From a virus, in the IMG/VR virus record IMGVR_UViG_3300030104_003287, positions 1 through 20,731 of that record: DNA of 20,731 bases. One strand, given 5' to 3'. This document shows positions 13,326-20,731 of this stretch, piece by piece. The stretch's first letter is position 1. Each line of letters opens with the position of its first letter. The notes under the pieces were generated by a model, which was given only the letters and a program-made list of their open reading frames with translations, ran no database searches and was not told the origin of the DNA. The translations under genes were made by a program, and so were the position numbers.

Positions 13326-14011
13326 TGCCATTTAAATCAGAAAAACAAAGAAGATATTTATTTGCTAATGAACCAGAGATAGCAAAAGACTGGACTGAAA
13401 CTTATGGAAGTAAAATTAAAAAAGCTTATGGTGGAAGAATAGGATACTACTCAGGTGGTCAATCTATTCCATCTGAATACACAGTGGAAGATGCTAGAAA
13501 AACTGCCATGCAAGATAGACTAGGTGGTATTACAGAAGTAATGAAACAAGCAGATTTATATCGTCAAGGAGACGTTGGTCAAATGTACATGGCTGATGGT
13601 GGGATAATGAGAGTGCCTTTAGCTTATGGAATGTCTCCTGGTGAAGCACAAGCAAGAGGATTAGGAGCGGAATCACATGGTCGTGATTTTAGTGGAAAAG
13701 ATGAAACGGCTGCACTTAATATTCATGCTGGAATGAAAAGTCCCGATTTATCTGGAATGACATCAGTAGTAACACCAAGGGGTGATAGATCTTCTGGAGT
13801 ATTACAAAATATAGACAAAGGTATGAGTGCAATTAACTTACTAAATTTTGTTAAAAACCCAAGTGTATTTGGAGCTTTTAAAACTATGACAGGACCTTTT
13901 GGACTAATTTTAGGTGCTTCTCCAATGATGAAAAACATTTACGATGACGATGATAATGAAGAACAAACTCTTTATAACATGGGAGGTTTAGCAAGTTTAT
14001 GGCAAAAATAG
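13325..14011 (+). CDS. Conserved phage protein with KSEKQRRYL and Gly-pair motifs
   Basis: 228 aa. The first 30 residues (MPFKSEKQRRYLFANEPEIA, then KDWTETYGSK) form a basic helical motif found at the N-terminus of many phage and prophage proteins of unknown function. A GGRIGYYSGG segment (36-45), MADGGIM (89-95) and C-terminal MGGLASLWQK (219-228) follow; similar Gly-pair segments occur in the proteins encoded at 14742, 15881 and 17115. A hydrophobic stretch at about 181-204 (VFGAFKTMTGPFGLILGA) could touch membrane. The sequence GGAGG 13312-13316 lies ahead of the ATG, which overlaps the upstream stop. The 3' end overlaps the next small gene by 13 bases. A role as a minor virion or ejection component is inferred from position. 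Confidence 0.6.
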   Translation: MPFKSEKQRRYLFANEPEIAKDWTETYGSKIKKAYGGRIGYYSGGQSIPSEYTVEDARKTAMQDRLGGITEVMKQADLYRQGDVGQMYMADGGIMRVPLAYGMSPGEAQARGLGAESHGRDFSGKDETAALNIHAGMKSPDLSGMTSVVTPRGDRSSGVLQNIDKGMSAINLLNFVKNPSVFGAFKTMTGPFGLILGASPMMKNIYDDDDNEEQTLYNMGGLASLWQK

Positions 14012-14163
14012 TACAAACATTAACAAGAGCTAGTGAAAACTACAGACAAGATGTAGCTCAATCTTTAGTAAGAGATTTAGACGCTGTCTTAGAAAAATTA
14101 AACACTACTTTTCAAGAAGATTTAAAACAGGAGATAGAAGCTAGAAGCTTCTTTATGGAATAA
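13999..14163 (+). CDS. Small helical phage protein (54 aa)
   Basis: A 54-aa ORF starting MAKIVQTLTRASENYRQDVA, followed by a predicted amphipathic helix (SLVRDLDAVLEKLNTTFQED) and ending FFME. It fills the otherwise empty gap between the flanking genes. It overlaps the upstream gene by 13 bases and meets the next ATG in a TAATG overlap, as expected for a real, coupled gene. I recognise similar short proteins, MAKIVQ.LT... with paired 'RDLDsVl..LN' helices, in related marine phages; their function is unknown. It is mainly helical, has no Cys or membrane segment and may oligomerise. AGG-type ribosome binding sequence is present 15 bases upstream (GGGAGG, 13980-13985). Confidence 0.7.
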   Translation: MAKIVQTLTRASENYRQDVAQSLVRDLDAVLEKLNTTFQEDLKQEIEARSFFME

Positions 14164-14510
14164 TGGCAGTAGTAAATCAATATAAATTTTATGGAGTAGA
14201 TAATGACACAAGTGGAGCTGCACTTACTATGTTTGGTACAACAGGTAGTGTTCAAAATCCTTTAGCCACTGAGACATATATAATTAAATCTATTAAAGTA
14301 ACATCTGCTACAACACCTACAGTCACAGTATTAAACAACTCAATAACAGCCATTAAATCAGCAGCGTTAACAGCTGATACTACTACTGAATTATTAACAG
14401 TTCCAATGGTAGTAGAAGGAGGTACTACTTTGACAGTTCAGTCAAGTAATACAGGGTCGTTTGATGTAGCTATTAGCTACCTAAACATTAAGAAGGAGAT
14501 AACAACATAA
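14163..14510 (+). CDS. Small beta-rich structural protein
   Basis: 115 aa, opening MAVVNQYKFYGVDNDTSGAA and then alternating Thr/Val/Ser-rich strands: TYIIKSIKVTSATTPTVTVL, ELLTVPMVVEGGTTLTVQSS, FDVAISYLNIK. The pattern (N.YKfYG... then IIKSI.Vt...) resembles small marine phage virion proteins, likely a beta sandwich that decorates tail or capsid. That role is inferred. The gene is coupled to both neighbours by TAATG overlaps (14161-14165 and 14508-14512). AAGGAG near its own 3' end (14491-14496) serves the next gene. No catalytic or metal site is visible. Confidence 0.6.
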   Translation: MAVVNQYKFYGVDNDTSGAALTMFGTTGSVQNPLATETYIIKSIKVTSATTPTVTVLNNSITAIKSAALTADTTTELLTVPMVVEGGTTLTVQSSNTGSFDVAISYLNIKKEITT

Positions 14511-14710
14511 TGAAAACAACAATAGTAAATGGTAAAGAGATACCAGTTGTAACACCTGCAAAGGTGACAACAACCATTAAAAACAAGCACAGTGGAGTAA
14601 TTTATAAAACGGAGGAAGATTGGAAGGCTCAGGGAATTCCCGAATCAGACATTAGAAGAGATGTACATGTTTTGATGCCAAACCTTGATCTTTTTTCAAA
14701 AACAAAGTAA
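14510..14710 (+). CDS. Small conserved phage protein, NKHSG motif
   Basis: 66 aa with the central motif TTTIKNKHSGVIYKTEEDWK followed by RRDVHVLMPNLDLFSKTK. Short proteins with 'vkNKHsG..Y.seee... RDV.v.mP.LdlF.Kt' occur in many marine phage genomes near structural genes; I know of no assigned function. It has no membrane segment or cysteine. AAGGAG lies 14 bases before the ATG, inside the upstream gene, and the TAATG overlap couples the two. The small size, charged composition and position suggest an assembly or regulatory partner of its structural neighbours, but that is speculation. Confidence 0.6.
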   Translation: MKTTIVNGKEIPVVTPAKVTTTIKNKHSGVIYKTEEDWKAQGIPESDIRRDVHVLMPNLDLFSKTK

Positions 14711-14741
14711 TATAATAAACCGATTAAAATTAGGCAAAAAT

Positions 14742-15884
14742 ATGGCAATAACAGACATACAAATTTCAGAAGAATTACAGACAGGCGCACCTTCAATTAA
14801 ATATAGAGGAAACGAAGGACCCAAAGCACCTATGGAAATGGCAATGTCTGACCCTATGTTAATAAAAGAGTATGAAAAGTATGTTGATACTATGAAAGAA
14901 CAAGGACAAGAGCCAGTTTCTTTTGAACAATTTGTTCAAGAAATTATGTCAGGTATGGCTAAAGGTGGAAGAGCTGGATATGGATTAGGAAGTTTAGTTA
15001 GATCAATTACAAGACCATTTAAAAAAGCAGCTAAAAGTGATTTAGGCAAAGCTGCATTAACTGCGGCTGCGGCTTATGGATTACATAACTTTGGTCTTCC
15101 TGGAACTAAAGGATTTGGAACTCCTGATGGAGGATTTGGAGCAGGTTTTTTTTCTAAAGCTAAACCATTTTTATTTGGATCACCTGCTACCAGAACTGCA
15201 GGATATAATATGCCGGGTATGGGAGTATACACTCCATCAACACAAGGAATTTTAGGTAAATTGGGTTTAACAAAAGGTGCAGGGTCTATGATGCCAACAT
15301 CAATTGGGGGATTAGCGGCAGCAACAGCACTTCCATTTACAGGAATAGGAATGGGTGACGAAGAAACTATTGATTTTGATTTAAAAAATATTCCTGACAG
15401 TCAAAAATTTGCTTCTGATTATTCACAAATGAGAAAAGATATTGGTGATGCAATTGCTTCAGGAGTTAAAGAAAATTTTACAGAAGTATTAAATAAATAC
15501 AATTTAACAGAAGGTGTTAATATTAATTTTTGGGAAGACATAAGAAAACCTTCAGCTCAAGGTGGAAGAATTGGTAAAGCCGAAGGTGGGATAATGGACC
15601 TTGGTGGTATGGAAAAAGATTATAGAAACACTGGTGGCTTTGTAGACTTAGGAGCTAAAGAAAAAGCTGATGATGTACCAGCAAGATTAAGTGTAAATGA
15701 GTTTGTATTTACTGCAGATGCTGTTAGAAATGCAGGTGGTGGAGATATAGATCAGGGAGCAAAAGTTATGGAGAACATGATGAAACATTTAGAAGCTGGT
15801 GGACAAGTATCAGAAGAGTCACAAGGAATGCAAGGGGCTAGAGATATGTTTGCAACATCACAAAGATTAAGCGAGGTAGTATGA
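14742..15884 (+). CDS. Virion-associated protein with 'ADDVPARLSVNEFVFTADAV' domain
   Basis: 380 aa from the ATG at 14742 (MAITDIQISEELQTGAPSIK). The longer reading from 14685 overlaps the upstream gene and adds an atypical 19-residue start, so I did not use it. Residues about 298-354 (GGFVDLGAKEKADDVPARLS, then VNEFVFTADAVRNAGGGDID, KVMENMMKHLEAGG) form a conserved domain common in uncultured marine phage genomes, function unknown. Before it lie MAKGGRAGYGLG (72-83), Ala/Gly-rich hydrophobic segments (104-118, 185-205) and QGGRIGKAEGGIMDLGG (273-289). The stop shares ATGA with the next gene. Position before ejection-type genes suggests an internal virion protein; unproven. Confidence 0.6.
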   Translation: MAITDIQISEELQTGAPSIKYRGNEGPKAPMEMAMSDPMLIKEYEKYVDTMKEQGQEPVSFEQFVQEIMSGMAKGGRAGYGLGSLVRSITRPFKKAAKSDLGKAALTAAAAYGLHNFGLPGTKGFGTPDGGFGAGFFSKAKPFLFGSPATRTAGYNMPGMGVYTPSTQGILGKLGLTKGAGSMMPTSIGGLAAATALPFTGIGMGDEETIDFDLKNIPDSQKFASDYSQMRKDIGDAIASGVKENFTEVLNKYNLTEGVNINFWEDIRKPSAQGGRIGKAEGGIMDLGGMEKDYRNTGGFVDLGAKEKADDVPARLSVNEFVFTADAVRNAGGGDIDQGAKVMENMMKHLEAGGQVSEESQGMQGARDMFATSQRLSEVV

Positions 15885-16300
15885 CAACTGAATTAGATAG
15901 AATAGCAAAGAAAAATGTAACGCAAAAAATAGATAAGACTTTCAAAGACTTGTCTAAAAAAGAGGAGAAATTGAGGAGGGAGTCAAGAAAAGCACCTGAC
16001 TTTGGAAGTGTAACAAAAATTCCAACTTCCATAGGTAATATTCATATAGGTCATAAGGATCCAGAAGTTAGAAAAGGACTTAAAAAAATAAAAAAAGTTC
16101 GTAAAAAAGTTGGAAAACAAAAAGATAGATTAGATAAACATGGAGTGTGGAGTAAAGATAATAAAAAAGGCGCTGTAATGGGACATTATGAAAAAAAGAA
16201 AATTATAGAAAAAGGATTTCCATCTAAAGCTAAAATGGCTGGCGGAGGAATCGCTTTACGGGGATTAGGTAGAGCATTCATGAAAGGCGGAAAAGTATAA
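15881..16300 (+). CDS. Basic protein with C-terminal Gly-pair motifs
   Basis: 139 aa, very rich in Lys and Arg, mostly predicted helical: TQKIDKTFKDLSKKEEKLRR, then VRKGLKKIKKVRKKVGKQKD. No family is recognised. The C-terminus MAGGGIALRGLGRAFMKGGK-V (119-139) carries two glycine-pair segments like those in its neighbours, and similar ends close other marine phage proteins. The composition would suit nucleic-acid binding, for example packaging with or ejecting alongside DNA; that is inference. The start overlaps the upstream stop as ATGA, and the stop overlaps the next ATG as TAATG, so translation is coupled on both sides. Confidence 0.6.
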   Translation: MTTELDRIAKKNVTQKIDKTFKDLSKKEEKLRRESRKAPDFGSVTKIPTSIGNIHIGHKDPEVRKGLKKIKKVRKKVGKQKDRLDKHGVWSKDNKKGAVMGHYEKKKIIEKGFPSKAKMAGGGIALRGLGRAFMKGGKV

Positions 16301-17118
16301 TGGCTGTAACACAATCACAACTTTTACCAGCGCCGTTTTTAACGGACGTAACAAAAGACTATGCTAAAGATTTAGGAGCTTTAACATCTGCACCTTTAGA
16401 CACTAGTCAATTTGCACCTCAAGTAGCACCACAAGATGCTTATCAAACACAAGCATATAATTTAGCAGGCTCAGGAATTGGTGCATACCAACCTTACATT
16501 ACACAAGCTTCAGCTTACACAGGACCAACTGGCTATCAAGATTTTATGTCGCCGTATCAACAAGATGTAATTGATGCAACAATGACAGAATTTGACAAAC
16601 AATCAGCTAGAGGAATGCAAGGTATATCAGATCTTGCAACACGATCAGGAAACTTAGGTGGAGGACGTGAAGGTGTTATGAGATCAGAGTATCAAACACA
16701 ATCAGATTTAAATAGAGCTATGTTACAATCAGGATTATTACAACAAGGTTTTGGTCAAGCTCAAAAAGCAGCACAACAAGCATATCTGAATCAAATGCAG
16801 ATGGCTGGTGTTGTTCCAGGATTACAAAGAGCAGACGTAGGAGCATTGGGTCAAATGGGCGCGACTCAACAAGCACAAGCGCAGGCTCAATTGGATGCAA
16901 CTAGAGAACAAGAAAGACTAGAAGCTTATGAACCTTATGAAAGATTAGGTTATTTAGGATCTGGAATTGGCTCTATGTTATCTGGATATCCAGCTCAGTT
17001 CCAATCTCAAGTCACTCCTAACCCGACTCCGTTGCAAACTGCGTTAGGAATAGCTTCTGTTGGTAGTGGAGTTTTAGGAAACTTGGCTGATTTTAGATAT
17101 GGTAGTAGAAGATCATGA
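16300..17118 (+). CDS. Gln/Ala-rich internal virion (ejection-type) protein
   Basis: 272 aa. The N-terminal half has GAYQPYITQASAYTGPTGYQ and DFMSPYQQDVIDATMTEFDK, then GNLGGGREGVMRSEYQTQSD (118-137). This set recurs in marine phage proteins encoded beside large ejection proteins. Residues about 140-205 are Gln/Ala-rich helix (GFGQAQKAAQQAYLNQMQMA; QAQAQAQLDATREQERLEAY), probably coiled coil. The C-terminus has a Gly/Ala/Leu stretch (LQTALGIASVGSGVLGNLA) that could insert in a membrane. A role like T7 gp14, an early ejected channel component, is a reasonable analogy but not shown. It is coupled to its neighbours by TAATG at the start and ATGA at the end. Confidence 0.6.
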   Translation: MAVTQSQLLPAPFLTDVTKDYAKDLGALTSAPLDTSQFAPQVAPQDAYQTQAYNLAGSGIGAYQPYITQASAYTGPTGYQDFMSPYQQDVIDATMTEFDKQSARGMQGISDLATRSGNLGGGREGVMRSEYQTQSDLNRAMLQSGLLQQGFGQAQKAAQQAYLNQMQMAGVVPGLQRADVGALGQMGATQQAQAQAQLDATREQERLEAYEPYERLGYLGSGIGSMLSGYPAQFQSQVTPNPTPLQTALGIASVGSGVLGNLADFRYGSRRS

Positions 17119-18185
17119 AAAGAGTAATGCATAGACCTATGTTTAGAAAAGGTGGTAGTGCCAATGAAGGTATTACTTCAGGCCTAGCTCCTAGACAGGG
17201 TTATGCAAATCAAGGTTTTGTACAACAAGTTATGCCAACTCAAGAAGAAATATCAACTTTACAAGAACTTTATGGTCCCCAACCAAAAAGCACTAACTTA
17301 AATGATTTTTTAATTAACTTTGGTTTAGATATAGCAAGTAGATCCCCTCAAGGAGGATTATTATCTACAGCTGCAATGTCTGCTAAAGAACCTTTTGCAC
17401 AATTTCAACAAAGAAAGATGTATGAAGAGCAAACTCCACGAAAAGAAAGAGCTGATATAATAAATACAATTATAGCTGGTAAAGCAGCAGCTTTAAGTGG
17501 TGAAGGTGGACAAGATATATTTTCTCACGAAGCTAAACAACAAAGAATTGAAAAATTAATGCGAGAAGCATTTAGATTAGATGGAATAGACACATCTAAA
17601 TTTACACCAGAAGAACTTAAAAAACATCAACAAGATAAAAAAATTATAGATATTCAATTGCAAGACTACATTGATGTTGATCCAGCAGTCGCAGCGTACT
17701 ACGGTGATAAAACAACTGTAGCAACTATTTTAAATCAATTTAGAACGGGATTATTGGAATCACCAAAAGAAATTGATACAGATGGTGATGGTGAAGTAGA
17801 CATGACAGAATCAGAATACTACACAAAAAATCCTGATGCATTAGAATCTAAAGTTTTTGAATTATTTAGAAAACAATATCAAGAAGCATCTGCTCCAACA
17901 AGAACAGGTGCAGCTTTAGGTGGAATGATGGAGAAAGAAACTGAAACTATTAAAACACCTGATGCTACTATGCAAATGTCGGAAGAGATAGAAGACGTTC
18001 CTGAAACTTTAAGTTATGAAGAATTAAGAAGAAGATTACCACCAGAAGTAACTGATGATGTAGTGGTATTATTAAGTCAAAGCGGAGAAGCTTTAACAGA
18101 CTTTGCTGAAATACAAACACAAGTGGATGTTGATAACTTTAATGCTAAATACGGAGTTAACTTAGTCTTACCATCGGAGGCGTAA
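17115..18185 (+). CDS. Putative internal virion protein with EF-hand-like loop
   Basis: 356 aa. The N-terminus MKRVMHRPMFRKGGSANEGI, then TSGLAPRQGYAN, matches a recurring marine phage protein of unknown role. Residues about 64-100 are helical (DFLINFGLDIASRS; FAQFQQRKMYEEQ). At 221-232 the loop DTDGDGEVDMTE fits the canonical calcium-binding EF-hand or dockerin loop exactly (D at 1, 3, 5; G at 6; hydrophobic at 8; D at 9; E at 12). The C-terminal 100 residues are acidic. The start overlaps the upstream stop (ATGA), and the gene precedes the giant ORF, so it probably belongs to the ejection apparatus. Calcium binding is predicted from the motif only. Confidence 0.6.
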   Translation: MKRVMHRPMFRKGGSANEGITSGLAPRQGYANQGFVQQVMPTQEEISTLQELYGPQPKSTNLNDFLINFGLDIASRSPQGGLLSTAAMSAKEPFAQFQQRKMYEEQTPRKERADIINTIIAGKAAALSGEGGQDIFSHEAKQQRIEKLMREAFRLDGIDTSKFTPEELKKHQQDKKIIDIQLQDYIDVDPAVAAYYGDKTTVATILNQFRTGLLESPKEIDTDGDGEVDMTESEYYTKNPDALESKVFELFRKQYQEASAPTRTGAALGGMMEKETETIKTPDATMQMSEEIEDVPETLSYEELRRRLPPEVTDDVVVLLSQSGEALTDFAEIQTQVDVDNFNAKYGVNLVLPSEA

Positions 18186-18186
18186 T

Positions 18187-20731
18187 ATGGCCGACGAATT
18201 AACTAAAGATATTGTTCTTAAAGAACAACTTGATACTCCCTTTACAACCTATACTAAAAAGAAAAAAAAGAAGGACATAGAAACTCTTTCTGAATTTGAA
18301 CAAAATTTTTTAGAAGCTTGGGAACAAGTTTTTACACCTAAGAAAAAACCAGTTAAGTATACAGGGAAAGGTGCCTCTGAAGCTTTACTATCTCTAATCG
18401 GTCCGATACCAGTTAGACAAGAAATTTTTAAAAAATGGAGAGCTGAAGAAGCTTTAAAACCCAATCAACAACAAGTAATTGATGGCTATAGAGAGATAGC
18501 ACAATCTATTTATCGAGGAAGTTTAAATACTGTGGGAGCTGCATCAGAAATAGTTCTTGCTCCAATTGATTATGCTTTTGATACAGATTTTATAACTAAG
18601 TTTAATAAGATAATGGACAAAGGTTATGAAATTACAGGAAAAGAATCTAAAACATTACCCTCAGCTTTATCAGAAATAATTACCGAGTATGCAATTCCTG
18701 TTGGTGTTGCAACTAAAGTAAAAAATTATGCTAAATCTTATCAACAAATTAAAAATCTTGGTAAATATATGGGTGTTAGCAAAACTTCTAAGATTGCTAA
18801 ACGTATGGCAGAAGGCGCATTTATTTTAGGATTTGCAGAGCCTTTTGTAAGAAGAGGGTCTAGACCTGATATGGATTATGGTTTAGTTCCTTTTGCCAAA
18901 CCTATTGAAACTAAAAATTTAAAAGGAAGAAAATTAGCTAAGGCAACTTTAATAAATAAAATTAAATATGCATCTGAAGGAACTTTAATTGGCGGTGGTT
19001 TTCCATTAGCTGCTAAAGCATTACAACAAACATATAAATACACAGCTCGATATCCATTAAAAGGAACTCTTCAAGCAACAACTTATGGAACTGGTAAAGT
19101 ATTAGGAGGAGCATCTTATTTATTAGCAAGAGCACCGATGGTTCCAACCGTTGCAAGAGTTACTAGAGATTGGTCCATGGCTGCATTAACTAAAGGAGTA
19201 GCTCCCGCAATTGTATCTACTATGTCAGGTAAAGTAGTTAAACAACTCCCACCATTTAAAGAATGGAGAATGTTATCCGTTGCTAACCCTAAACCTGAAC
19301 TTAGAAATTTAAAAAGATTAGATAATTTTCTATCTTACTTTAGATCTTTTGGAGACAAAAATTTAGAAATGGGAACTATTGAAGAAGGAGTAAAGCTTGC
19401 AATCAAAAGCAGAGCTAGAAATATTTATAAATCTTTAGAAGGAATTGAAGCGGCTGCTTATAGGTTAGCCAAAGGATTTGAAACAAGATACAATAAAAAT
19501 ACTACATCTCCAGTAGGAGAAAAATATTTTTTAGATAAAGTTATGCAATATCTTAAAGGTCAAACAAAATTAGAATCTCTTCCTAAAGAATTAAGATTTT
19601 ATGCTAAAACAATAAATGATGAAATGGATATGGTAAGAAAAGCTTATGGCAAAGCTTTACCTAAATCTAAAAAATTTGAAGATTTTAGAAGTGAGTTATT
19701 AAATGATTTAAATAAATATATGAGAGCATCGTTTGCTACTTTTACAAATGAAATGTATCAACCTTTAACTAAAGTAAGAAAAGAAGCTAGTGATTGGATT
19801 GTAAAAAACGTAATTAAAAAAAATAAAGATTTTAGATTAAATGCTGTATCTCCTAAAACAGGTTACCCAAATGTTTCTAAAGAAAAAGCATATCAAATGT
19901 TGGCTGATGATATGATAGAAAATATATTACACATAGGTAGAAGTGAGGGAAGAGACCCAATAAGAGCTTTAAGAGAAATTGGATTTAGGTTATTAAGAAG
20001 AGATAAATATCGATTTTTAAATACTGGAGAAGAACTACCAACTGCTATTCAAAATTTATTAGGTAAAGAAAACAATTTACGAGCATCCGTTCTTTCTACA
20101 TATACTGATTTAATATCTCAACTAATGTATAAAAAAGGATATGATCAAATTGCAAGAATTGGATTAAATGCAAGAAAACCTTGGTTGTTTGCTGATGAAG
20201 CTTCTGCAATTAAAACTGTAGGTGCTAAAAAAATACATAAAATTCCTAATCTTGGTAATCTTCCAAGTGAAATATTAAATCTTTATGCATCGGACGAAAT
20301 AGTAAATGCATTAAGAGGTGTACAAAATGGTGGTATATTAAATCAATTAATTCAATCTGCTTTTTATAGACACTTACTTCAATTTAAAGTGGCAACACAA
20401 TTAGGTAAAACAGTTTTTTCTCCACAAACACAAGTACGTAACGTAGAATCTGCAGCTTTATTTCCATTTGTAAATGGTCACATAGGTGGAAGATCTAGTG
20501 TAACTGATTCATTAAAAATAGTTTTAGATGATGTGTTTGGTGCGGGAAGTAAAATAGAAGATAAAAAATTCTTTGAATTTATACAAAAAGAAATTCGTCT
20601 AGGAACGATGGATGAAAACATTATAGCATCAGAGTTACGTGCAGTGCTTCAAGAAATTAAAGATGGAAGTACAAACGGTATTGATAAACTATTTAATAAA
20701 ATGATAAAGACCAACTTTGTAAGACAAGCTA
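18187..20731 (+). CDS. Giant ejection-type internal virion protein, 3' end missing
   Basis: An open frame from the ATG at 18187 (MADELTKDIVLKEQLDTPFT) with no stop to the window edge gives at least 848 residues. GGAGG at 18176-18180 supports the start. The protein is mostly helical and Lys-rich, with a KKKKKK run at 24-29 and moderately hydrophobic stretches (EGTLIGGGFPLAAKA; LGGASYLLARAPMVPTVARV). Residues about 738-768, including LGKTVFSPQTQVRNVESAAL, FPFVNGHIGG, match a conserved segment of very large marine phage proteins (K.v.SP.TQ.RN...a..f.l.NG...g). Size, position and segment suggest an ejected inner-core protein comparable in role to T7 gp16, or a polyvalent-type protein. No enzymatic domain is visible in the part present. 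Confidence 0.7.
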   Translation, partial: MADELTKDIVLKEQLDTPFTTYTKKKKKKDIETLSEFEQNFLEAWEQVFTPKKKPVKYTGKGASEALLSLIGPIPVRQEIFKKWRAEEALKPNQQQVIDGYREIAQSIYRGSLNTVGAASEIVLAPIDYAFDTDFITKFNKIMDKGYEITGKESKTLPSALSEIITEYAIPVGVATKVKNYAKSYQQIKNLGKYMGVSKTSKIAKRMAEGAFILGFAEPFVRRGSRPDMDYGLVPFAKPIETKNLKGRKLAKATLINKIKYASEGTLIGGGFPLAAKALQQTYKYTARYPLKGTLQATTYGTGKVLGGASYLLARAPMVPTVARVTRDWSMAALTKGVAPAIVSTMSGKVVKQLPPFKEWRMLSVANPKPELRNLKRLDNFLSYFRSFGDKNLEMGTIEEGVKLAIKSRARNIYKSLEGIEAAAYRLAKGFETRYNKNTTSPVGEKYFLDKVMQYLKGQTKLESLPKELRFYAKTINDEMDMVRKAYGKALPKSKKFEDFRSELLNDLNKYMRASFATFTNEMYQPLTKVRKEASDWIVKNVIKKNKDFRLNAVSPKTGYPNVSKEKAYQMLADDMIENILHIGRSEGRDPIRALREIGFRLLRRDKYRFLNTGEELPTAIQNLLGKENNLRASVLSTYTDLISQLMYKKGYDQIARIGLNARKPWLFADEASAIKTVGAKKIHKIPNLGNLPSEILNLYASDEIVNALRGVQNGGILNQLIQSAFYRHLLQFKVATQLGKTVFSPQTQVRNVESAALFPFVNGHIGGRSSVTDSLKIVLDDVFGAGSKIEDKKFFEFIQKEIRLGTMDENIIASELRAVLQEIKDGSTNGIDKLFNKMIKTNFVRQA

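Noticed and set aside
14685-14741. Longer N-terminus for the 380-aa protein
   Set aside because: It overlaps the 66-aa gene; MAITDIQISEEL at 14742 is the natural start, after an AGG ribosome binding sequence.
15146-15154. T-run as a terminator or slippery site
   Set aside because: It is inside an intact frame (FGAGFFSKA) and no hairpin precedes it.
1-20731. CRISPR arrays, tRNAs, insertion sequences, integrase or att sites
   Set aside because: None seen by eye: no spaced identical repeats outside protein-coding repeats, no cloverleaf with a TTCGA arm, no transposase or recombinase motif.

Overview
The window is an AT-rich stretch of a tailed-phage genome with every supported gene on the + strand. 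It covers part of the late (virion) region. The proteins match families that recur in marine podovirus-like phages and metagenomic 'uvMED'-type contigs: an SU10-type adaptor, a P22-gp10-like nozzle/stabilisation protein, 'GTWGTKTNTNLEII' tail fibres, Gly-rich adhesins, a cluster of 2-oxoglutarate/Fe(II) oxygenases and large ejection-type proteins. A phage of an AT-rich marine bacterium such as the SAR11/Pelagibacter group is my inference. No host marker (tRNA, att site, integrase) is visible.

Layout. (1) 1-1278: the edge of an upstream gene, a decoration-like protein, a strong hairpin (probable terminator, closed by a UNCG tetraloop), and a second beta-rich head-associated protein. (2) 1287-3863: head-tail interface, with two adaptor-like proteins, a tiny very basic protein and a conserved virion protein. 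(3) 3877-8085: tail/adhesion block, with a small structural protein, a repeat protein carrying a degenerate cupredoxin-like N-terminus, a tail fibre and a Gly/Pro/Cys-rich adhesin. (4) 8142-10533: four consecutive, overlapping or nearly abutting 2OG-Fe(II) oxygenase genes from different families. This is the most unusual part of the window. (5) 10583-13325: a conserved phage protein of unknown role and the 735-aa nozzle/stabilisation protein. (6) 13325-20731: small structural and basic proteins, then ejection-type internal proteins, ending in a giant ORF (at least 848 aa) that runs off the right edge.

The genes are packed as operons. Stop/start overlaps of the TAATG or ATGA type are common, which implies translational coupling. 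Two start regions sit in hairpins (4314-4333 and 8125-8144) and look like devices that couple expression to the upstream reading frame. Several proteins in section 6 share short glycine-pair motifs (GGRIGY, GGIM, MAGGGI, MKGGKV), an unexplained linear signal. My working model is that section 3 makes receptor-binding parts, section 4 hydroxylates one or more virion proteins (the neighbouring Gly/Pro-rich adhesin is the obvious candidate) or a host target, and section 6 supplies the DNA-ejection apparatus. The substrate is inference only.

No stretch longer than 300 bases lacks a gene. I saw no tRNA, CRISPR array or insertion sequence.
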